From NCBI GenBank assembly GCA_002914845.1, contig JXTC01000181.1, positions 248,001 to 312,000 of the forward strand: a stretch of DNA of 64,000 nt, in the 5' to 3' direction. Of this stretch, positions 23,087 through 36,453 are shown piece by piece. The notes below the pieces were generated by a model that was not told where the DNA came from, made no database searches, and saw only the letters and a list, made by a program, of their open reading frames with translations. The stretch comes from Trema orientale (Eukaryota; Streptophyta; Magnoliopsida; Rosales; Cannabaceae). How positions within the stretch are numbered: the stretch's first letter is position 1; the number at the start of each line of letters is the position of its first letter. A program made the translations under genes and the position numbers.

Positions 23087-23711
23087 ATTTTTTTTTTTTT
23101 TTTTCAGTTGACCCTCGTTAAAAAATAGAGTGTTATTTGATAGGGCAAGAAAAAAAAAAATAGAGCTTTGATTTTTTTTTTTTAAATTGCTTTCGTACCT
23201 ATGGGCCCACGAAAGTTTCATTCAGAAAAGTTGGAGAGATGGACTTCGTTTGATAATCAATCGCACATATTATTAATTAGATGGGAAGAAAAAAATTATC
23301 TCCAGATATTTCCTTCTTGTGAAATCTATCCTCTCAAAGTGGTGATCTATCATGGAAAATGATTGATAATTATATGTTCTGATCAGGAATGTAAACATAA
23401 TTAAAATAGGCATCGGAGTGGCGAAAAGCTAATTTCACAAAACATCTTTATTCAAATTTCATTCTAATCTTGTCACGTCATTTCTATGTATCTATCCAAC
23501 ATTTCTTTCAAAATATTGCTTGCTTTCTTTGTTTGTTTTTGTTTTTGCTTTATGTCTTTTTATTTTTCTTTTTTCAAAAGACTTTTGAGAATATACAATA
23601 AATTATAGTCAATTCACAAGTTGCATTTCCTGTTTCCCGGAAAAAAATAAAAAGGTGTTAAATATCGTAATAATTTCTTATAAGCAAAAAATAAATAAAA
23701 AATAGAAAAAA

Positions 23712-24350
23712 ATGGTTAAATACAGTAATGGTCTCGAAATTGTACTCATTATATCACTTTATTCCCGAATTTTCAATTTACATAGTAATAGCCCGTGAAT
23801 ATTATGCTATTGTTACAACAATGACCCTTTTGTCACAAACTATTAGTTTTTTAACAAAAAATAGTTATGGATAAAGTATATAATTAGGCATTATTTATTT
23901 CTATAAGTCATAATCTTATTTTTAGCCATAATGACTAAACTATGCGCTTTGCATAAGACTCTTTTCTGTTAAAAATTTAACAATTTGTGAAAAAAATGGT
24001 CATTGCATGCTGCAATAATTGCATTAGTCTTGGTAGTCTACTGTGTAATATTTTTTAATTCAGAATTTCATTTTTGACCACAGTTACCAAATCGTGAATT
24101 CTGTAATGACTTTTTTTAATTAAATATTTAAGAATTTGCTACAAAAGAATCATTGTTGTAACAATTACATAATTTAGAGATTATTACTATGTAAGTTGAA
24201 AATTCAAGAAATGAAGTGATCCTACAGATATAACTCAAGAGCTATAATATCATTAGCCCAAAAAAATACTATATAAGTTGAAAATTAAGGGAATAAAGTG
24301 ATACTACGTGTATAAGTACTCAAGAGGTATTAATATCATTAGCCCAAAAA
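23712..24350. mobile_element. long-TIR fold-back element with duplicated right arm
   Basis: The left arm contains CGAATTTTCAATTTACATAG and GCTATTGTTACAACAATGAC; their inverted counterparts lie at 24140-24260. The outer part of the right arm is then repeated directly at 24262-24350 (both copies carry AAGTTGAAAATT and ATCATTAGCCCAAAA). Arms are ~130 bp and the interior is non-coding. Confidence 0.6.
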
Positions 24351-24510
24351 AAAAAAAAAAATTCACTAGTTGCATTCGTTTACACGTTGCCCTCAAATAC
24401 ACTGTCCTTTCTATGCAATTAGTACACGTAAAGTGATAAGTAATGTAGGGACCCTTAAGTGTATATATATAAGCAGCTGCAATTATATATATTTATCCCT
24501 GTGTTTTTCT

Positions 24511-24692
24511 TTGCTAAGTAGACTTATAGATACTCGTACAATGGTTGCTGTATAATGGAATTTTTCACACATATTACACATATAGGACTCGTTTAGAATA
24601 GTTTTGCTAAGTTAGACTTATAGATACTCGTATAATAGTTGTTGTATAATGGAATTTTCACACACGGTATATATAGGGCTCATTTAGAATAG
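24511..24692. repeat. 93-bp tandem duplication
   Basis: A segment starting TTGCTAAG at 24511 and including ACTTATAGATACTCGTA and GTATAATGGAATTTTTCACA recurs 93 bases later at 24604 with modest divergence. Two copies; no coding content. Confidence 0.75.
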
Positions 24693-24795
24693 CTTTTACT
24701 GTTGTTAACAGAATAGCGCTTGAGAGAGGGCCGGCTTTTATTCATGTAGAGTGGTGCTAGTGTCTTTTTCCCGTTATAGTTCCCATGATTGTTGA

Positions 24796-25523
24796 TAGGG
24801 GTGGCAATTCGTGTTGTCGTGTCATATTCGTGTCGTGTCGAGACATATATATAACGAGCAATTACTAAATCCAAACCCGACACGTTTATTATTCGTGTCA
24901 TGATTTATAAATCCACACCCGACACGCTAAATAAACAGGTTAACCTGTGAGCGACACATTTAACACGTTATTTAAATAGGTCGTATTCAGATCGTATCCA
25001 ACGTAACACGATCTGCTAACATGTATACTGTTAACTCGTTAATTGAACTTAATTTAATATGTTAATGTTAAATATGTTGTATTTGGTTCAACTTGACATA
25101 ACGTATTAACCTATTAATTTTAACATGTTAACCTATTTCACATTTTCAATATAACTTGATATAATCTATTAACTTATTTTATATATTTCTAATATAACCA
25201 AGCAACTATAATCAAATAAATATAACACACAATCCAAAGTTTAAAACCAAAATAAAACTTTCAAGTTTTAGTACATAAAACATAAAAGGGAAGTTTTAAG
25301 TCTTGGTACACACAAGATAATACAATGTCTCAAAAAATTTAATCGTGTTAAACGGGTCAATTTCGGATTTAACAGGTTAACCTGCTAATGACCTATTATT
25401 TAATCGTATTTAATCGGGTTTAACCTGTTTTGACCTGTACCTGTTTAAGACAAACCTAAACCCGCTAATTTCGTGTCATTTTCGAGTCGTGTTATCGTGT
25501 CGTGACCTAAATTGCCACCCCTA
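24796..25523. mobile_element. non-autonomous hAT element with perfect 8-bp TSD
   Basis: The ends are TAGGGGTGGCAATT and its inverted copy AATTGCCACCCCTA. The 8-mer ATTGTTGA lies immediately before (24788-24795) and after (25524-25531), exactly as hAT transposases duplicate. The 728-bp interior has degenerate repeats of CGTGTCG/CGACACG motifs near both ends (subterminal repeats that usually bind transposase) and no transposase ORF. It must be mobilised in trans. Confidence 0.88.
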
Positions 25524-25727
25524 ATTGTTGAGCATATATATTAAGGAAACAAATTCAGGGTTTTGGCTTATCAAATCGCCTGTATATACATATATATATA
25601 TAATACAAGTAATATATGCGTAGTAGTTGAATATTAATATCACAAACAGTCAAACCATATATGAAGTATACTGTGTCCACAAGACTTTTACGTGTAAATT
25701 AGAGTCTAGGACGGCAATGACTGCATA

Positions 25728-26161
25728 GGCTATGTTTGGTAAGAGGGAAAAGGGGGAGGAAAGAAAGTGTAGGAGAGAAAAGTGGAAAGAAAAGAGAAAA
25801 TATGGTTGTTTGGTAGGAAGGAAAAGGGAAAGGAAAGGAAAGGAAAAGAGAAAGGAAAAAGGGATGGAAAAATAATAAGTGGGGCTCACAAAAATTTTCT
25901 CTTCTAAAGTAGAGAGAAAAGGGGAAAGAAAAGAAATTTAGTAAATGAAAGTGCTTAATTTACTAATGTACCTTTACATATTAACTTTTAAAATAATAAT
26001 AAAAGGGTAAAATAGTCATTTTAAAATAAACTAATTATCTTCCCTTTCTACGTGCCAAACAACTATGAAGAAAAATTACTCTCTTTTTCATCCTACACAT
26101 TTTCTTTCTTTTCTAATTTTTGTTTTCCTCTTATTTTCTTTCCTCTCTACCAAAAATAGCA
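25728..26161. mobile_element. purine/pyrimidine-rich MITE, copy 1
   Basis: The left end CTATGTTTGGTAAGAGGGAA is the imperfect inverse of the right end (TTTCCTCTCTACCAAAAATAG). The left half is strongly purine-rich (GGAAAGAAA runs), the right half pyrimidine-rich. A related copy in opposite orientation lies at 50490-50775. Non-coding, about 430 bp. Confidence 0.6.
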
Positions 26162-26804
26162 CAACACGTTGTTTAAGACAACGAACATTAGTAATAGTGA
26201 GGAAATCAATAGAATAAGATATTGCTCAACTATTTTTAAGTGAATTTGACTTTTATGCCAAATAACTGTATATATTTTTTGTCGCTAAACATACTTTTGT
26301 CATACATATAAGACGATAAGAATGAGATAAGATTAATGCAAGTCTCTTGGTTCGGCACTTATCGCAGTAGGATAAGAATGCTTAAAACGAAGAAATAGCC
26401 AAGGAATTTTCATATTTAGATACTTTTTTCGAGAACTTATTCCTCCAAGTATCAAAATAAGACGTGTCTCATCTCTGATTTGTTGCACTTGTGGGTATCA
26501 ATATTTTGATCAGTCCAAACTTAAGCCCAGTGGCAACCTCACTAACTCTCAAATACAACAATTTCGTATGGTCTGGCTTTTCTTTCTTCCATGAAGAAAA
26601 ACATTACTTTTCCACGTTAATTATGTATGTATGCAAAAAAATAAATCTTTTTAGTAAGGGGAATAAAGAAAAGAAAAAAAAAATCAAGGACCTCATTTTA
26701 GATTAAGCATTTGAAAATTGAATTCTCATGTACGGGCATGAATACAAGCTGATATTTGTGCAAAAAGATCAGAATGAAGTTTTTTTTCTTTCTTTTTTTT
26801 TTGG

Positions 26805-27550
26805 TCATTATCAAAAAAAACATTGGATATTTTCATTTTAGTGGAAAAAAAATCTTAAATTTCTAGTTATATTAAAAAAATATTATGTTTTTCTAATTTT
26901 AGCAAAAAAAGAAATCCTGAGTTTTCAATTACATGAAATAAAACCTCCGGATTATTAAAATCCAATCAAAATAGGCCTGGATCAACGATTTGGTAAAAGT
27001 TAACTTGTAAAATAAGTCAAATGACCTATTTGTCTTTGGTATATAGTATTAGGCATGCAAGGTATTCTTGTTACCAAGCACCCTAATTGAAAAGAAAATG
27101 ATGCCATTCTATATTAAGAAAATTGTTATCTTTTATTTAAACAGAATAAAAAATAATAATGATTCAAAAGTATAAAACAACCAAGAAATTGAGTTCCTTA
27201 GTCATGTTATATTTTCACATATCAAATTTTGACCAAATGATCGTTTTAAGCCTAATTTGACTGGTATTCAAAATCTCAAAACTTTATTTTCTATATATAA
27301 CCAAAAACTCAAAATTTTTATTGCTAGAATTAAAAATTATCAAGATTTTATTTTTTTATAACCATTTTTTTTGTGCTAAAATAAAAAAATAAAAAATAAA
27401 AACTGTTTTAAAAAAATATTTTCTATATATAACCAAAAACTCAAAATTTTTATTACTAGAATTAAAAATTATCAAGATTTTATTTTTTTATAACCATTTT
27501 TTTTGGGTGCTAAAATAAAAAAATAAAGAAAATAAATAATCGTTTTAAAA
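26805..27550. mobile_element. long-TIR fold-back element with tandem-duplicated right arm
   Basis: The left arm (about 26820-27000, with TTTCTAATTTTAGC and AAAATAGGCCTGG) is inverted at about 27210-27420. The terminal part of the right arm is tandemly duplicated: the 132-bp unit starting TTTTCTATATATAACC at 27287 recurs at 27419 almost unchanged. Non-coding. Confidence 0.55.
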
Positions 27551-27969
27551 AAATAACCATTTCCTTTAACTCTTCTAATCTTCATGAAAGCGAGATTTGA
27601 TATCAAAGTTTATTATACACTAACTCAATTGTATAGCACCTTCTAGGACTCATTCTGCAATGGTATGCATCAGTCTATATCAATGGAGGTCTTTTAGGTT
27701 TGCAGTCATTTTTGAAAAGAGTAGAGGGCACATTTGGAAGAAAACCCCGTCAAAGGACTGGATATGCATTAACTTTTGCCACAAACTTCAATAGGCTATT
27801 AATAGTAATACTAATGTGAACTCCTATTTGTACCTTTCAAAGTGGTTGATAGGTTCACGTCATTATTGTTGTTCAAATAGGAGACTGGTTACATTTTAGA
27901 TTGGAGGATGTGAGTTTCATAATAGATATACCTGCACCAATTTTCTTTGCACTTTTTCTAATATTGTTG

Positions 27970-28135
27970 TTGTCATCTGACATATATATATATATATTCA
28001 ATAAGTATAATTTTTTTTCCGTGTATAGATATTTTTTTTAACTGTTGGATATCATCTTAAAACAATATATACGATTTTTTTGGGTTAAATTAGTCAACAT
28101 TATATACGATTTTTTTTGGGTTAAATTAATCAGTA
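27970..28135. mobile_element. partial third copy of the poly-T MITE
   Basis: From 27980 the sequence runs parallel to copy 1 (6745): a poly-T tract, GTATAGATATTTTTTTTA and TTGGATATCATC match GTATTTTTT, ATAGGTATTTTTTTTATC and TAGATGGTGATC. It lies directly right of a TA microsatellite. The right part is diverged and contains a short tandem repeat (ACGATTTTTTTGGGTTAAAT twice). Confidence 0.4.
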
Positions 28136-28489
28136 TTCATCTCCAAAATTTAAAAGAGAACATAATAAATTATATAAGTAACAGTAATTTTGCAATAACA
28201 AAAAAGTAACAGTGATTTTAAAAATCGCATAACATAAAATTCATGCATGCAGGCAAAAAAAGGATGGGATATGCAAACTTTTTTTTTTTTTTTTTGAAAA
28301 AAAAGGGAAAATACGAAGCCAATTTAAAAAATCGGATGCGGATGCAAGTATATATGTGCTTGAGCATGTGGGCTAACCAAAGTTTGTCACGTCCGACCCA
28401 CATAGGGAAATGGATCCGACGAGTAGCAATTTGGACTCAAATGAATTTTTTTAAAATTTTTTGAAAAATAATATTTTTAGTAGTGTCAG

Positions 28490-28580
28490 TATTGTGTGAC
28501 CGAGGTCAAATAATTTGTGAACATAAAATTGTGACTTTTTTAACACTAATCAATAATCACAAATTATGTGACCTACCACA
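28490..28580. repeat. short imperfect palindrome
   Basis: GAGGTCAAATAATTTGTGA near 28500 is the inverted partner of TCACAAATTATGTGACCTAC near 28557, giving a ~90-bp hairpin-forming unit. It may be a very short MITE; no target duplication is seen. Confidence 0.4.
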
Positions 28581-28934
28581 GTAAAAGTTCATACAATAAC
28601 ATTCCTAGAATAATCATTTTGTAAAACATTCCTAAAAGAAATCATTTTAGTACAAATTATTACTACCCAGTCAAAATTTCCCACCCATGTAACATATATG
28701 GAACGGGCTGAGCCTACATAGCATGGTCCACGTACCGTCTTGAATTGACCCGTAGAAAATGATGGGCTAGAGTAAGATGGGTCGGCCTATCCTGAGTCAC
28801 TTATCTGATTAACATAAAAATACATTTTTGTAATAATATTCTGTTAAAAATTTAATTTTAAATGATTTTCAATTAGAAGAAAAGTTGCCCACCCGCTGTC
28901 CCTACCAGTTTCTAAAAATTGATCCGGCTACTAG

Positions 28935-29075
28935 TTCTTATTTAAAAAATGGTATTTTTCTAAACATTTTTTAAAAAACGGCATTTTCTAATAATAATCG
29001 TACCGGACTTGAAAAAAAATAGCACACCATATTTTTCAAAAAATTTTCTAAAAATGCAGTGCAAGGCCTAATTTT
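28935..29075 (+). repeat. dispersed repeat, copy A (partner at 40410-40550)
   Basis: AAAAAATGGTATTTTTCTAA through ATGCAGTGCAAGGCCTAA matches 40410-40550 in the same orientation with about 75-80% apparent identity. The two copies lie outside opposite ends of the long-TIR element. Family unknown. Confidence 0.5.
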
Positions 29076-29231
29076 CCCCTAAGCACTTGTCCTACATTGG
29101 CCGGCCTAGCCCACAGAAATAATAGGATAGGTCGGCCCAGCCCATGGCTCACTGGTCAAAACACCACTTTTTATAATACACAAATCAAAGTTAACAACAA
29201 TTGTTTATAGGGTTAATAACAATTGTTTATA

Positions 29232-29396
29232 GGGTTAATGACACCATTAGTTCCTAACGTTTCCTTGGTTTGGCATATTACTCTCCAATCTTTTTTGGTG
29301 GCAAAAACGTCTTAAGCCTTTTATTTTGTTTACATCTGTTAGTCCTCTTGTATTTGACGTATAAAAGAATTGTTAAGTCAACATGTGAATCTCACA
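29232..29396 (+). repeat. left terminal inverted repeat of the Mutator-like element
   Basis: The arm reads from GGGTTAATGACACC through TTCCTTGGTTTGGCATATTA to ACATGTGAATCTCACATG and pairs with 39405-39569. Just outside it a ~22-bp unit (AACAATTGTTTATAGGGTTA) is tandemly doubled, so the first bases of the TIR are themselves part of a local repeat. Confidence 0.75.
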
Positions 29397-29966
29397 TGAC
29401 CACAATAACAGGGGTATTTGATGGGGAAAAATTATTTATATATTTTTAATATTTTCCGGTTCCCACCAGGATTTTATTTTTGATTTTACAAAACATTCAT
29501 ATATTAGGAATTTTCTTGGATTTTGATATAATTTTCGCACTCATCCAAAGCAAGAATGGTCATCTTTTGTGAGAGAAATTTTCCTCAAACTTATGATTCA
29601 TATTTATGTAAGCAAGAATATTTTATTCTCTTATCTTGCTCTTTTCGCTGATGATTATGGTCTATGGGTATTGTTTGTCTTTAGTTATTTAAAAAATTCT
29701 TTTATCTTCCAATGAAAGCTGCGTAGAATAGTAGTCACTGTACTATGGGTATTCTTTGGCATTTTGTAATATATGAATTATTGTACCCTTTAACTTGTAT
29801 TGTGCTATTAATTTGTAGGACCAAATGATCTTGAAAATCAACCTCAACCTGAACGTCAAACAGAGGTGCAAACCCAACGTAAGACTCCAAAACTAGACCA
29901 TAATATTCCTTAAAAGGTGGGTATTTTGGAGTTTGATACTTTGATAAATTGACAGCATGTTATTAT

Positions 29967-32541
29967 TGTTATGACCGAAATTCCAAAGCCGTGGCTTTTA
30001 GTAATTTTAAGTTGAAAAAGTGATAAATAGTAATTTTTACGAAATTCCAGAAAATTTAATATTTAAAATTTTAATTTTCAATCCTCAAAAGTAAGTAAAA
30101 TTCAAAAGTAAGAATACTCTCATTACTTTTAATTTCTCTAGAAAACTTAATATTTAGAAGAATTCCATTTAATTCATTTAGAAACTTTTTATTTAAAATC
30201 GTGAAGTTTAATAAAATGAATCCAATGTCAAAACAATTTATATAAAATCATTTGTATTTCTAAGAGCTCAATTTAATAGCAAAACTATCCGCATACATCT
30301 ACTTAGTAATTACACTACTATTGGCTAAATAAATTTGACATAAAAAGTAGAGATGATATAGAGTAGGTACCAACCAATGAAGGGACAAACGGCATACATA
30401 TGCTAAACAAGCTTGTCAAGCCACCATGAAAACTACCACAAATGTTCAACACCTGAAAGTGGGAGGAAGTAGGGGGTGAGCATTCGCATGCTCAGTAAAA
30501 ACACAATTACCTTTTTGAATGAATGCAATTTTTACCAAACCTGCATGGTTAATACCTTTTCCAAAATCCCTTTATAAACCGAGTTTATAAAATAATTGAA
30601 ATCCAGAATAATCACATATTTAAAACCAAAACCAGAAACACAAGATTGTACATATCATAAATCAATCTGTCCCATGAGCTCACATCCTCTAATCACGAAC
30701 CAGAGTAACTCGTGCTACGTATACTAAGTACTTTCTGTCTGATACCTATCCTATAAAACTAGAGAGAAACTCATGTGTCTATGCCTACTGAACCGGAGGG
30801 GCAGTTGAATGCCTACGCCTATCGAGATGGGGATAATCAGAAAACCACACGTGGGTTTACGGTCTCTCACCGAGGGCGGGGGTACTGGCCGCCTACCAAA
30901 TACCGCGATGCCTAAGGTGTATCTCATGTGTGATTCTATGGTATGTACAATATGTAACAAGATTCATAATAACCATACAAAACATAACCAAACAATGCTT
31001 TAAAACTCCACTTGGTATTATCATGGAATTTATTATACCATGGGCAAGAAATCCACTGAATCACCCCAAAATCACAATTTTATAAACATGTATGGAAGTC
31101 ACACAGTCTAATTCCAAAATAATCCAAGATTTTCCAACAATTTATCAAAATATCGTTTTATTCACGATTTTTCACAAAATACTCATGACGCAAAATTTAA
31201 ATTAAATCATGTATAAAATCAGTTAATTGAACCCCTACCTCGATATAGTAGTTATAATAAGCCAATGACACTCGAAGGATCTCTCGTTGGTCACTTAGGT
31301 GCTCAGATGATCGTTTTGGGATCCCGATAAGTCCACTTGAAAAAGTGACTTTTCCACCGGGGCCTCAAATAGAGAAACGGACCACTGAATTTAGAACACC
31401 TAAAAATATTAGGTTAGACATCTAATTTGTCATAAGTGAGTCCCAGTGTGGGACTCGCCTCGTGGCACACAAAACGACGCTATTCACGAGTCTCAGAATT
31501 TGTGCTATTTCGAAATATAGTGATATTATATATCAAAATTCGTTTCTCGACCTCACTAAATCCAAATTTGGAATCAGAATTCAATTTCGAGATCCTAAGC
31601 CTTAAACGGGCTTTAAAATCTAAGAATTACGAAAATGTCTCTTTTTGGAATTAATTTGAAAAATGTGCACTTTATCCAAAGTATTTAGAAAATATCATTT
31701 TTGCTGATTATTTGTAAAAATATCGCTTTTCTGAAATATTTACAAAATTATCATTATCACATAATTATTTAGTAAAATATCACTTTCAAAAATATTTGAA
31801 AAAGTATCAACTTCACCGATTATTTGTAAAAAATATCATTTTTGTAATAATATTTTGAAAAATAACAGTTTTCTAATTTCAGCCTAAGGCCCAAACTGAA
31901 TAGTAACAGACTTAGTCCAATACTATTTAGTTTTGTAAAAAAATCATTTTTTTCCCCCAATTAAAAAAAAATCACATTTTTCAATTTAAGATTTCTCTCA
32001 AACCGGATATTATTTCAACACAAAACCGCCATATTTATTAATGATTCAATTTTTTCTTTTATCTCATATAATTTTTACGGCCATAAAAATAACTTCACAA
32101 AAATAATTGAATAAACACCACAAATTAATTTGTAAAACGGCCAAAAAAACTTACAAATTGGCTTACCGGAGTTGATTTCCGGAAAGTAACGGCTGAGGAG
32201 GGTCGGGGGAGATTTGGGCTTGCCATCTATAGTGGTTGTTGGTTCTTGGCTGAAGGTTACGAAGAAGAAGAAGAAGAAGAAGGAGGAAGAAGGAAGAAGA
32301 AGAAAAGAAAAAAAGGAAAATGAAAAGAAAGAGAGAGAGAGAGAGAAAGAGAGAGATAGTATCGGGTATATGAAAGAAAGAAGAACATGTATAGTGTTTA
32401 AAAATAAAGTGGGTCCCACATTTATATAAAATATTATATTATATTTTAATTAATTTATTTTCAATTCTAAAAATTACAATTTATCAAATTGCCCTTAGGT
32501 TTAAATGACCTTGTTATCTTTTTAGAAATCTGGTTTTTACA
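29967..32541 (-). repeat. 3' LTR (left) of the LARD-like element
   Basis: This 2575-bp LTR, read on the minus strand, begins TGTAAAAACC and ends GGTCATAACA. It contains a (GAA)n-type purine tract near 32260-32340. It is collinear along its length with 36454-39018. Confidence 0.88.
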
Positions 32542-35500
32542 TCTTCCCCTCCTTAAAAGAATTTCGTCCCGAAATTCAAGTATAAACCAGGCAGTGTGAG
32601 TAATATGGCTTGGGCTAGCTATTTGGAATGAGAGTGAAAACTTGATCACAAAATTAATTAGTACCGAGCCAAAACTAGGTAAATCAAGAAGTGTGAAATA
32701 TACATTTCTCGTCTGACATTGAATACCATCAACATATCGATACCATACAAGAGTATGAGATAAGAATGTATACGAAGAAATATGGAATCATACGATGGCT
32801 CACCAGTAGATACTAGGATCCCAACATAAGAGGTTGGAAACAGTGACCTCGAGTCAGTAATTAGTCGCAGAGGTAGTAATGTTAATCAAAACTAGAAATC
32901 GAAAACACAAGACTTTATAATTAGAACAGTGATTGTTAGGCACCAATATAGTGTAACAGATCAAATGCTAGGTATGTACAATACCATCCCAAGATCACAC
33001 CAGATCAATATCACACTGAGATAATTCTTTTTGTCTGTAGCTAAAACTTGGTCCTAAATAATCACTGAGTCCAAAGACTCTAACACGGTCTTCATCAACA
33101 CAAGATCGCACTCAACAAAGTTTCGAATGGAAAACAAATACACTTGTGTTGAACCACACATAAGATAGACGAGTTCAGAGGTCAAAAATGACATAAAGGG
33201 TAAATGACATAAGTTATTTACCGTTCCTCATAACGAGCAAATAATAACCACGTACACAAATACTTCTAGTCAAGAACAAGACTAGATTCACCATGAATGG
33301 AAATTTCCAACGCAGAAGTACATAGAATAACAAATATCAACAGGTAAATCATTGCAGTCCAAACATATAGAATGCAAGTATCCACATAACAAATATGGTC
33401 CAAAGACTTTCCAAGTCTTTTATCCAATATAATTTTATATGGTAATTATTCATACCATATTTGTATCCGAAGACTTTACAAGTTTTTAAACCCAATATAG
33501 AGAGTATAGAAATAATCCCAAATCATCAACTAGCTCGAAAGACTTTCAAAGTCTATGGTACAAAAGAAAGTCATATAGAAATAACTCAATACCCAACATG
33601 CAAATAAACTGGTAACAATACTACAATGCTCTATAAACAAGGTTTCAACAGAATAGGCTGTCTCTGCAGCGACACCTATCTCCCATCTGACCTCGTTTCG
33701 TTTTTAAATCAAAAATAGTTTTAAAAAATAATTTTGAAAACATGCAGCACAAAATATCAGGGGCATATAGGAATACTACACTAGTTCATAATAAGGTCTC
33801 ACTTTGGCCATTGGTAAACCAAACCTGAACTTCAAGTAGTATTCTTTTTGAAAATATAATAACAAGAGTCCAACAACATCCAATATAGATTCACGAGTAA
33901 ACTGACCACTATGTTATCCATTATATCACCATAATGATACTTGGATCCAACTCGGATCAAGTAATGAGTTACAAGCTCAACTGAATATTAAACATTCAAT
34001 AAGAATTCCAATCTACCACAGATTACATTAAGAATGTCCAATAATTCCCAAATGTCAATACAACAAAGTTTCTCGCTTGATATATAGTTTTCTAACTAAG
34101 CTATCAAGCACTTAGAACATTTCAATTTCTTTTAAATCATAGTTAAACATAATAAAAATTTTCTTAAACTTTCAAAACTTTTCCAAAATTTTCAAACACG
34201 TCTTTCTAAGAGATTCAAAGGTACGTCTTATTTTTGTTGATAAATCACATTATGTAAATAATCTCCCATAGTTCTTTATTAATAAAAAATTTTCGGTAAT
34301 ATTTTAGGATTTTTTTTTTAAATAACCTCACTCAACTTGTAAAGCATGTTTATAGAAAATAACTTTTTTATATAGTCAACCAATTTGTAATATGCACAAA
34401 GTCCATGAATTCAAAAGTTCAAAAGAGATTTTAAAGAAAAAGGCAATATACAATTTTACACCATCTAAGTCTCTCCAAGGCTTAAATATTCAGGACCAAA
34501 ATATTTTTATTCCAAAAACTCAAATAAAATATCATTTCAAGTCTCCAATACTAGAAATTCCCAATACTTGAAAAATTAAGTTAAAACTAGTCACACAAGT
34601 GTCCAATTATCCAATTGAGACAAACAATGCAGAGTCAATCCCACTTGATTCACTTATCCAATGAACAAGATATTTATTGAACACAAAGAATTCAACAATT
34701 CCAATGAACAACAACATCACATATTCGTCATTAAACAGGCCACATATATAATGAAAAGCTTAGAAGGATTAATAAATTTAGGCAATAAGGCAAATAGGGT
34801 CATAACAACAAGATTTCATAAAACTTCCAAAATAAGTTTTCAAAATATAAAATTTCTCAATTTATTCAAGGTTCCAACAAGTTAGCATAACTTATTTTAC
34901 TTAGCAAAATTCTTTTAACAAGATATTATATATTTAACTTTTAGAAATATATGCACAAGCTTTTAAAAATTGATATGCATACCATATTAAATCACACCAA
35001 TGATTCCTTTAAAAAGAATACAAACTTTCTGCCCAAAAGTTACCAAATAAATTTTCCAAAAATATTTTATGTTTATTTCTAAGTCAATTTGTAAATTTAT
35101 TTTCCAAAGCTTTCTTTAGATTCAAAATCAAGTGACAAGTAGAAACTCGGTACTTTTTTTTTTTTTTTTGCTGGTAATTTAGCAAACCTTAGACTCAAAG
35201 TGGTACTATTTCTTTTTAAAGAATACAGTCCTTGAGAATATGGATTTCATATACTTAATCGTTATTCAAAATTAAAAGGTATGTAGCTTCGTTGAAAATA
35301 AAGATAATTCATTAGTCAAATGCATATGTCTACCTCATTCAAAACTAAAATTATCAACTTGGATCTTTCCAAAAATTTCAAACCAATTAATCATGTCTTA
35401 AGCCTTTCTTAAGTTCAAAATTAGGAAAAATACTTGGAACTTTTAGTTCATAAAAATTACCTTGACCTAAAATATTTTCCAACTAACACCACCCACTATA

Positions 35501-36453
35501 AATTAGGATTAATTTGGTACCACAACTAAATTTAGTATAAACCAAGATTCAAACTTTATAATAGGGTAAATTAACAAACCGCAAATCTCTAATAGCCCAA
35601 AAATTTCTAAAACCATGCATTTCTTGAAAAATAAATTATTTTTACTTGATCCATATTCATTTTTTTTTTTAAACAAAATGTTCAAAGTCTTTCTAGAAGC
35701 AAACATACTGCAACGATAAAATGCAAGGGTTCGTATTCTATCTAACCTAAATTGTCAATTTCAAATTTTCAAAAGTTTTAAACCTAAATAATACGATATT
35801 AATTCTAACTAAATTCTACTAATTCAATAATTTCCTTACGAAAATCAAATTTGGTAAGACTGGAAAAGTATAATTTTTAATTTGTAACCAAGTCCATATT
35901 ACTGTATCAATTCATGAATGAAAAATCAATATGTCATGACCATCCAAAAGTCCTACCAACACATGATACAAGGTTATGGATATGATTTACCAAACACTCA
36001 AACATGTTAATTACATATAAATAATTTCTAAGAAATTCAAATCACAACTCCATAAGCACAAATAATGTCAAGTTATGCCAAAATCTAATTACACGATACC
36101 AAATTTGCTATTTTAGAGCCTATGAAGTTCAGATAACTTATCACAATAATGGATATAGGAGTACAAAAAGCAATATCTATTTGACAGGAGTAGAATTCAC
36201 TAGTCTAGTGTCATTCTTGACACTACCGAGACCAGAATTTCAAGGGTATAACCATCCCAAGGACACTTGAGTTACACTCTAAGAAGGTGAACGAAAGATT
36301 CGAAATGAATCAGAGTAAAGACATCATATTTAGCCAATTCCTAAGTGATGTATGAGGTATTTGTTAAACACTTTTCAAAATCCTTTTTAAACACTAAAAT
36401 ATCATAGGCAAAATCCCGGACAGATCTGAAGTCCGAAGCTCTGATACCAAAAC
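32542..36453 (-). other. non-coding interior of the LARD-like element
   Basis: The 3.9-kb interior is AT-rich with only short chance ORFs and no gag, protease, reverse transcriptase or integrase motif in either orientation. The polypurine tract lies at the left edge (32542-32556) and the primer-binding site at the right edge (36438-36449). Such gene-less interiors are normal for LARDs, which depend on autonomous relatives. Confidence 0.75.

Larger units (their letters stand above)
21396..24510. other. AT-rich intergenic DNA with two fold-back elements
   Basis: No gene is visible. The stretch contains the fold-back elements at 22763-23086 and 23712-24350 (listed) plus poly-A/poly-T tracts. 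DNA at 21760-22450 is AT-rich spacer with TA-rich simple sequence near 22553-22570 and no supported feature. Confidence 0.55.
26162..29231. other. intergenic repeat-rich DNA, no gene
   Basis: The stretch holds a fold-back element (26805-27550), a MITE fragment (27970-28135), a ~90-bp palindrome (28490-28580) and one copy of a dispersed repeat (28935-29075), all listed or noted. The rest (26180-26800, 27550-27970, 28590-28930) shows AT-rich spacer only. No ORF resembles a protein family. Confidence 0.55.

Noticed and set aside
32214-32429. Lys/Glu-rich ORF in the LTR, and its antisense Ser/Phe-rich partner
   Set aside because: Products of the (GAA)n tract in the LTR, repeated in the other LTR at 38656-38853.
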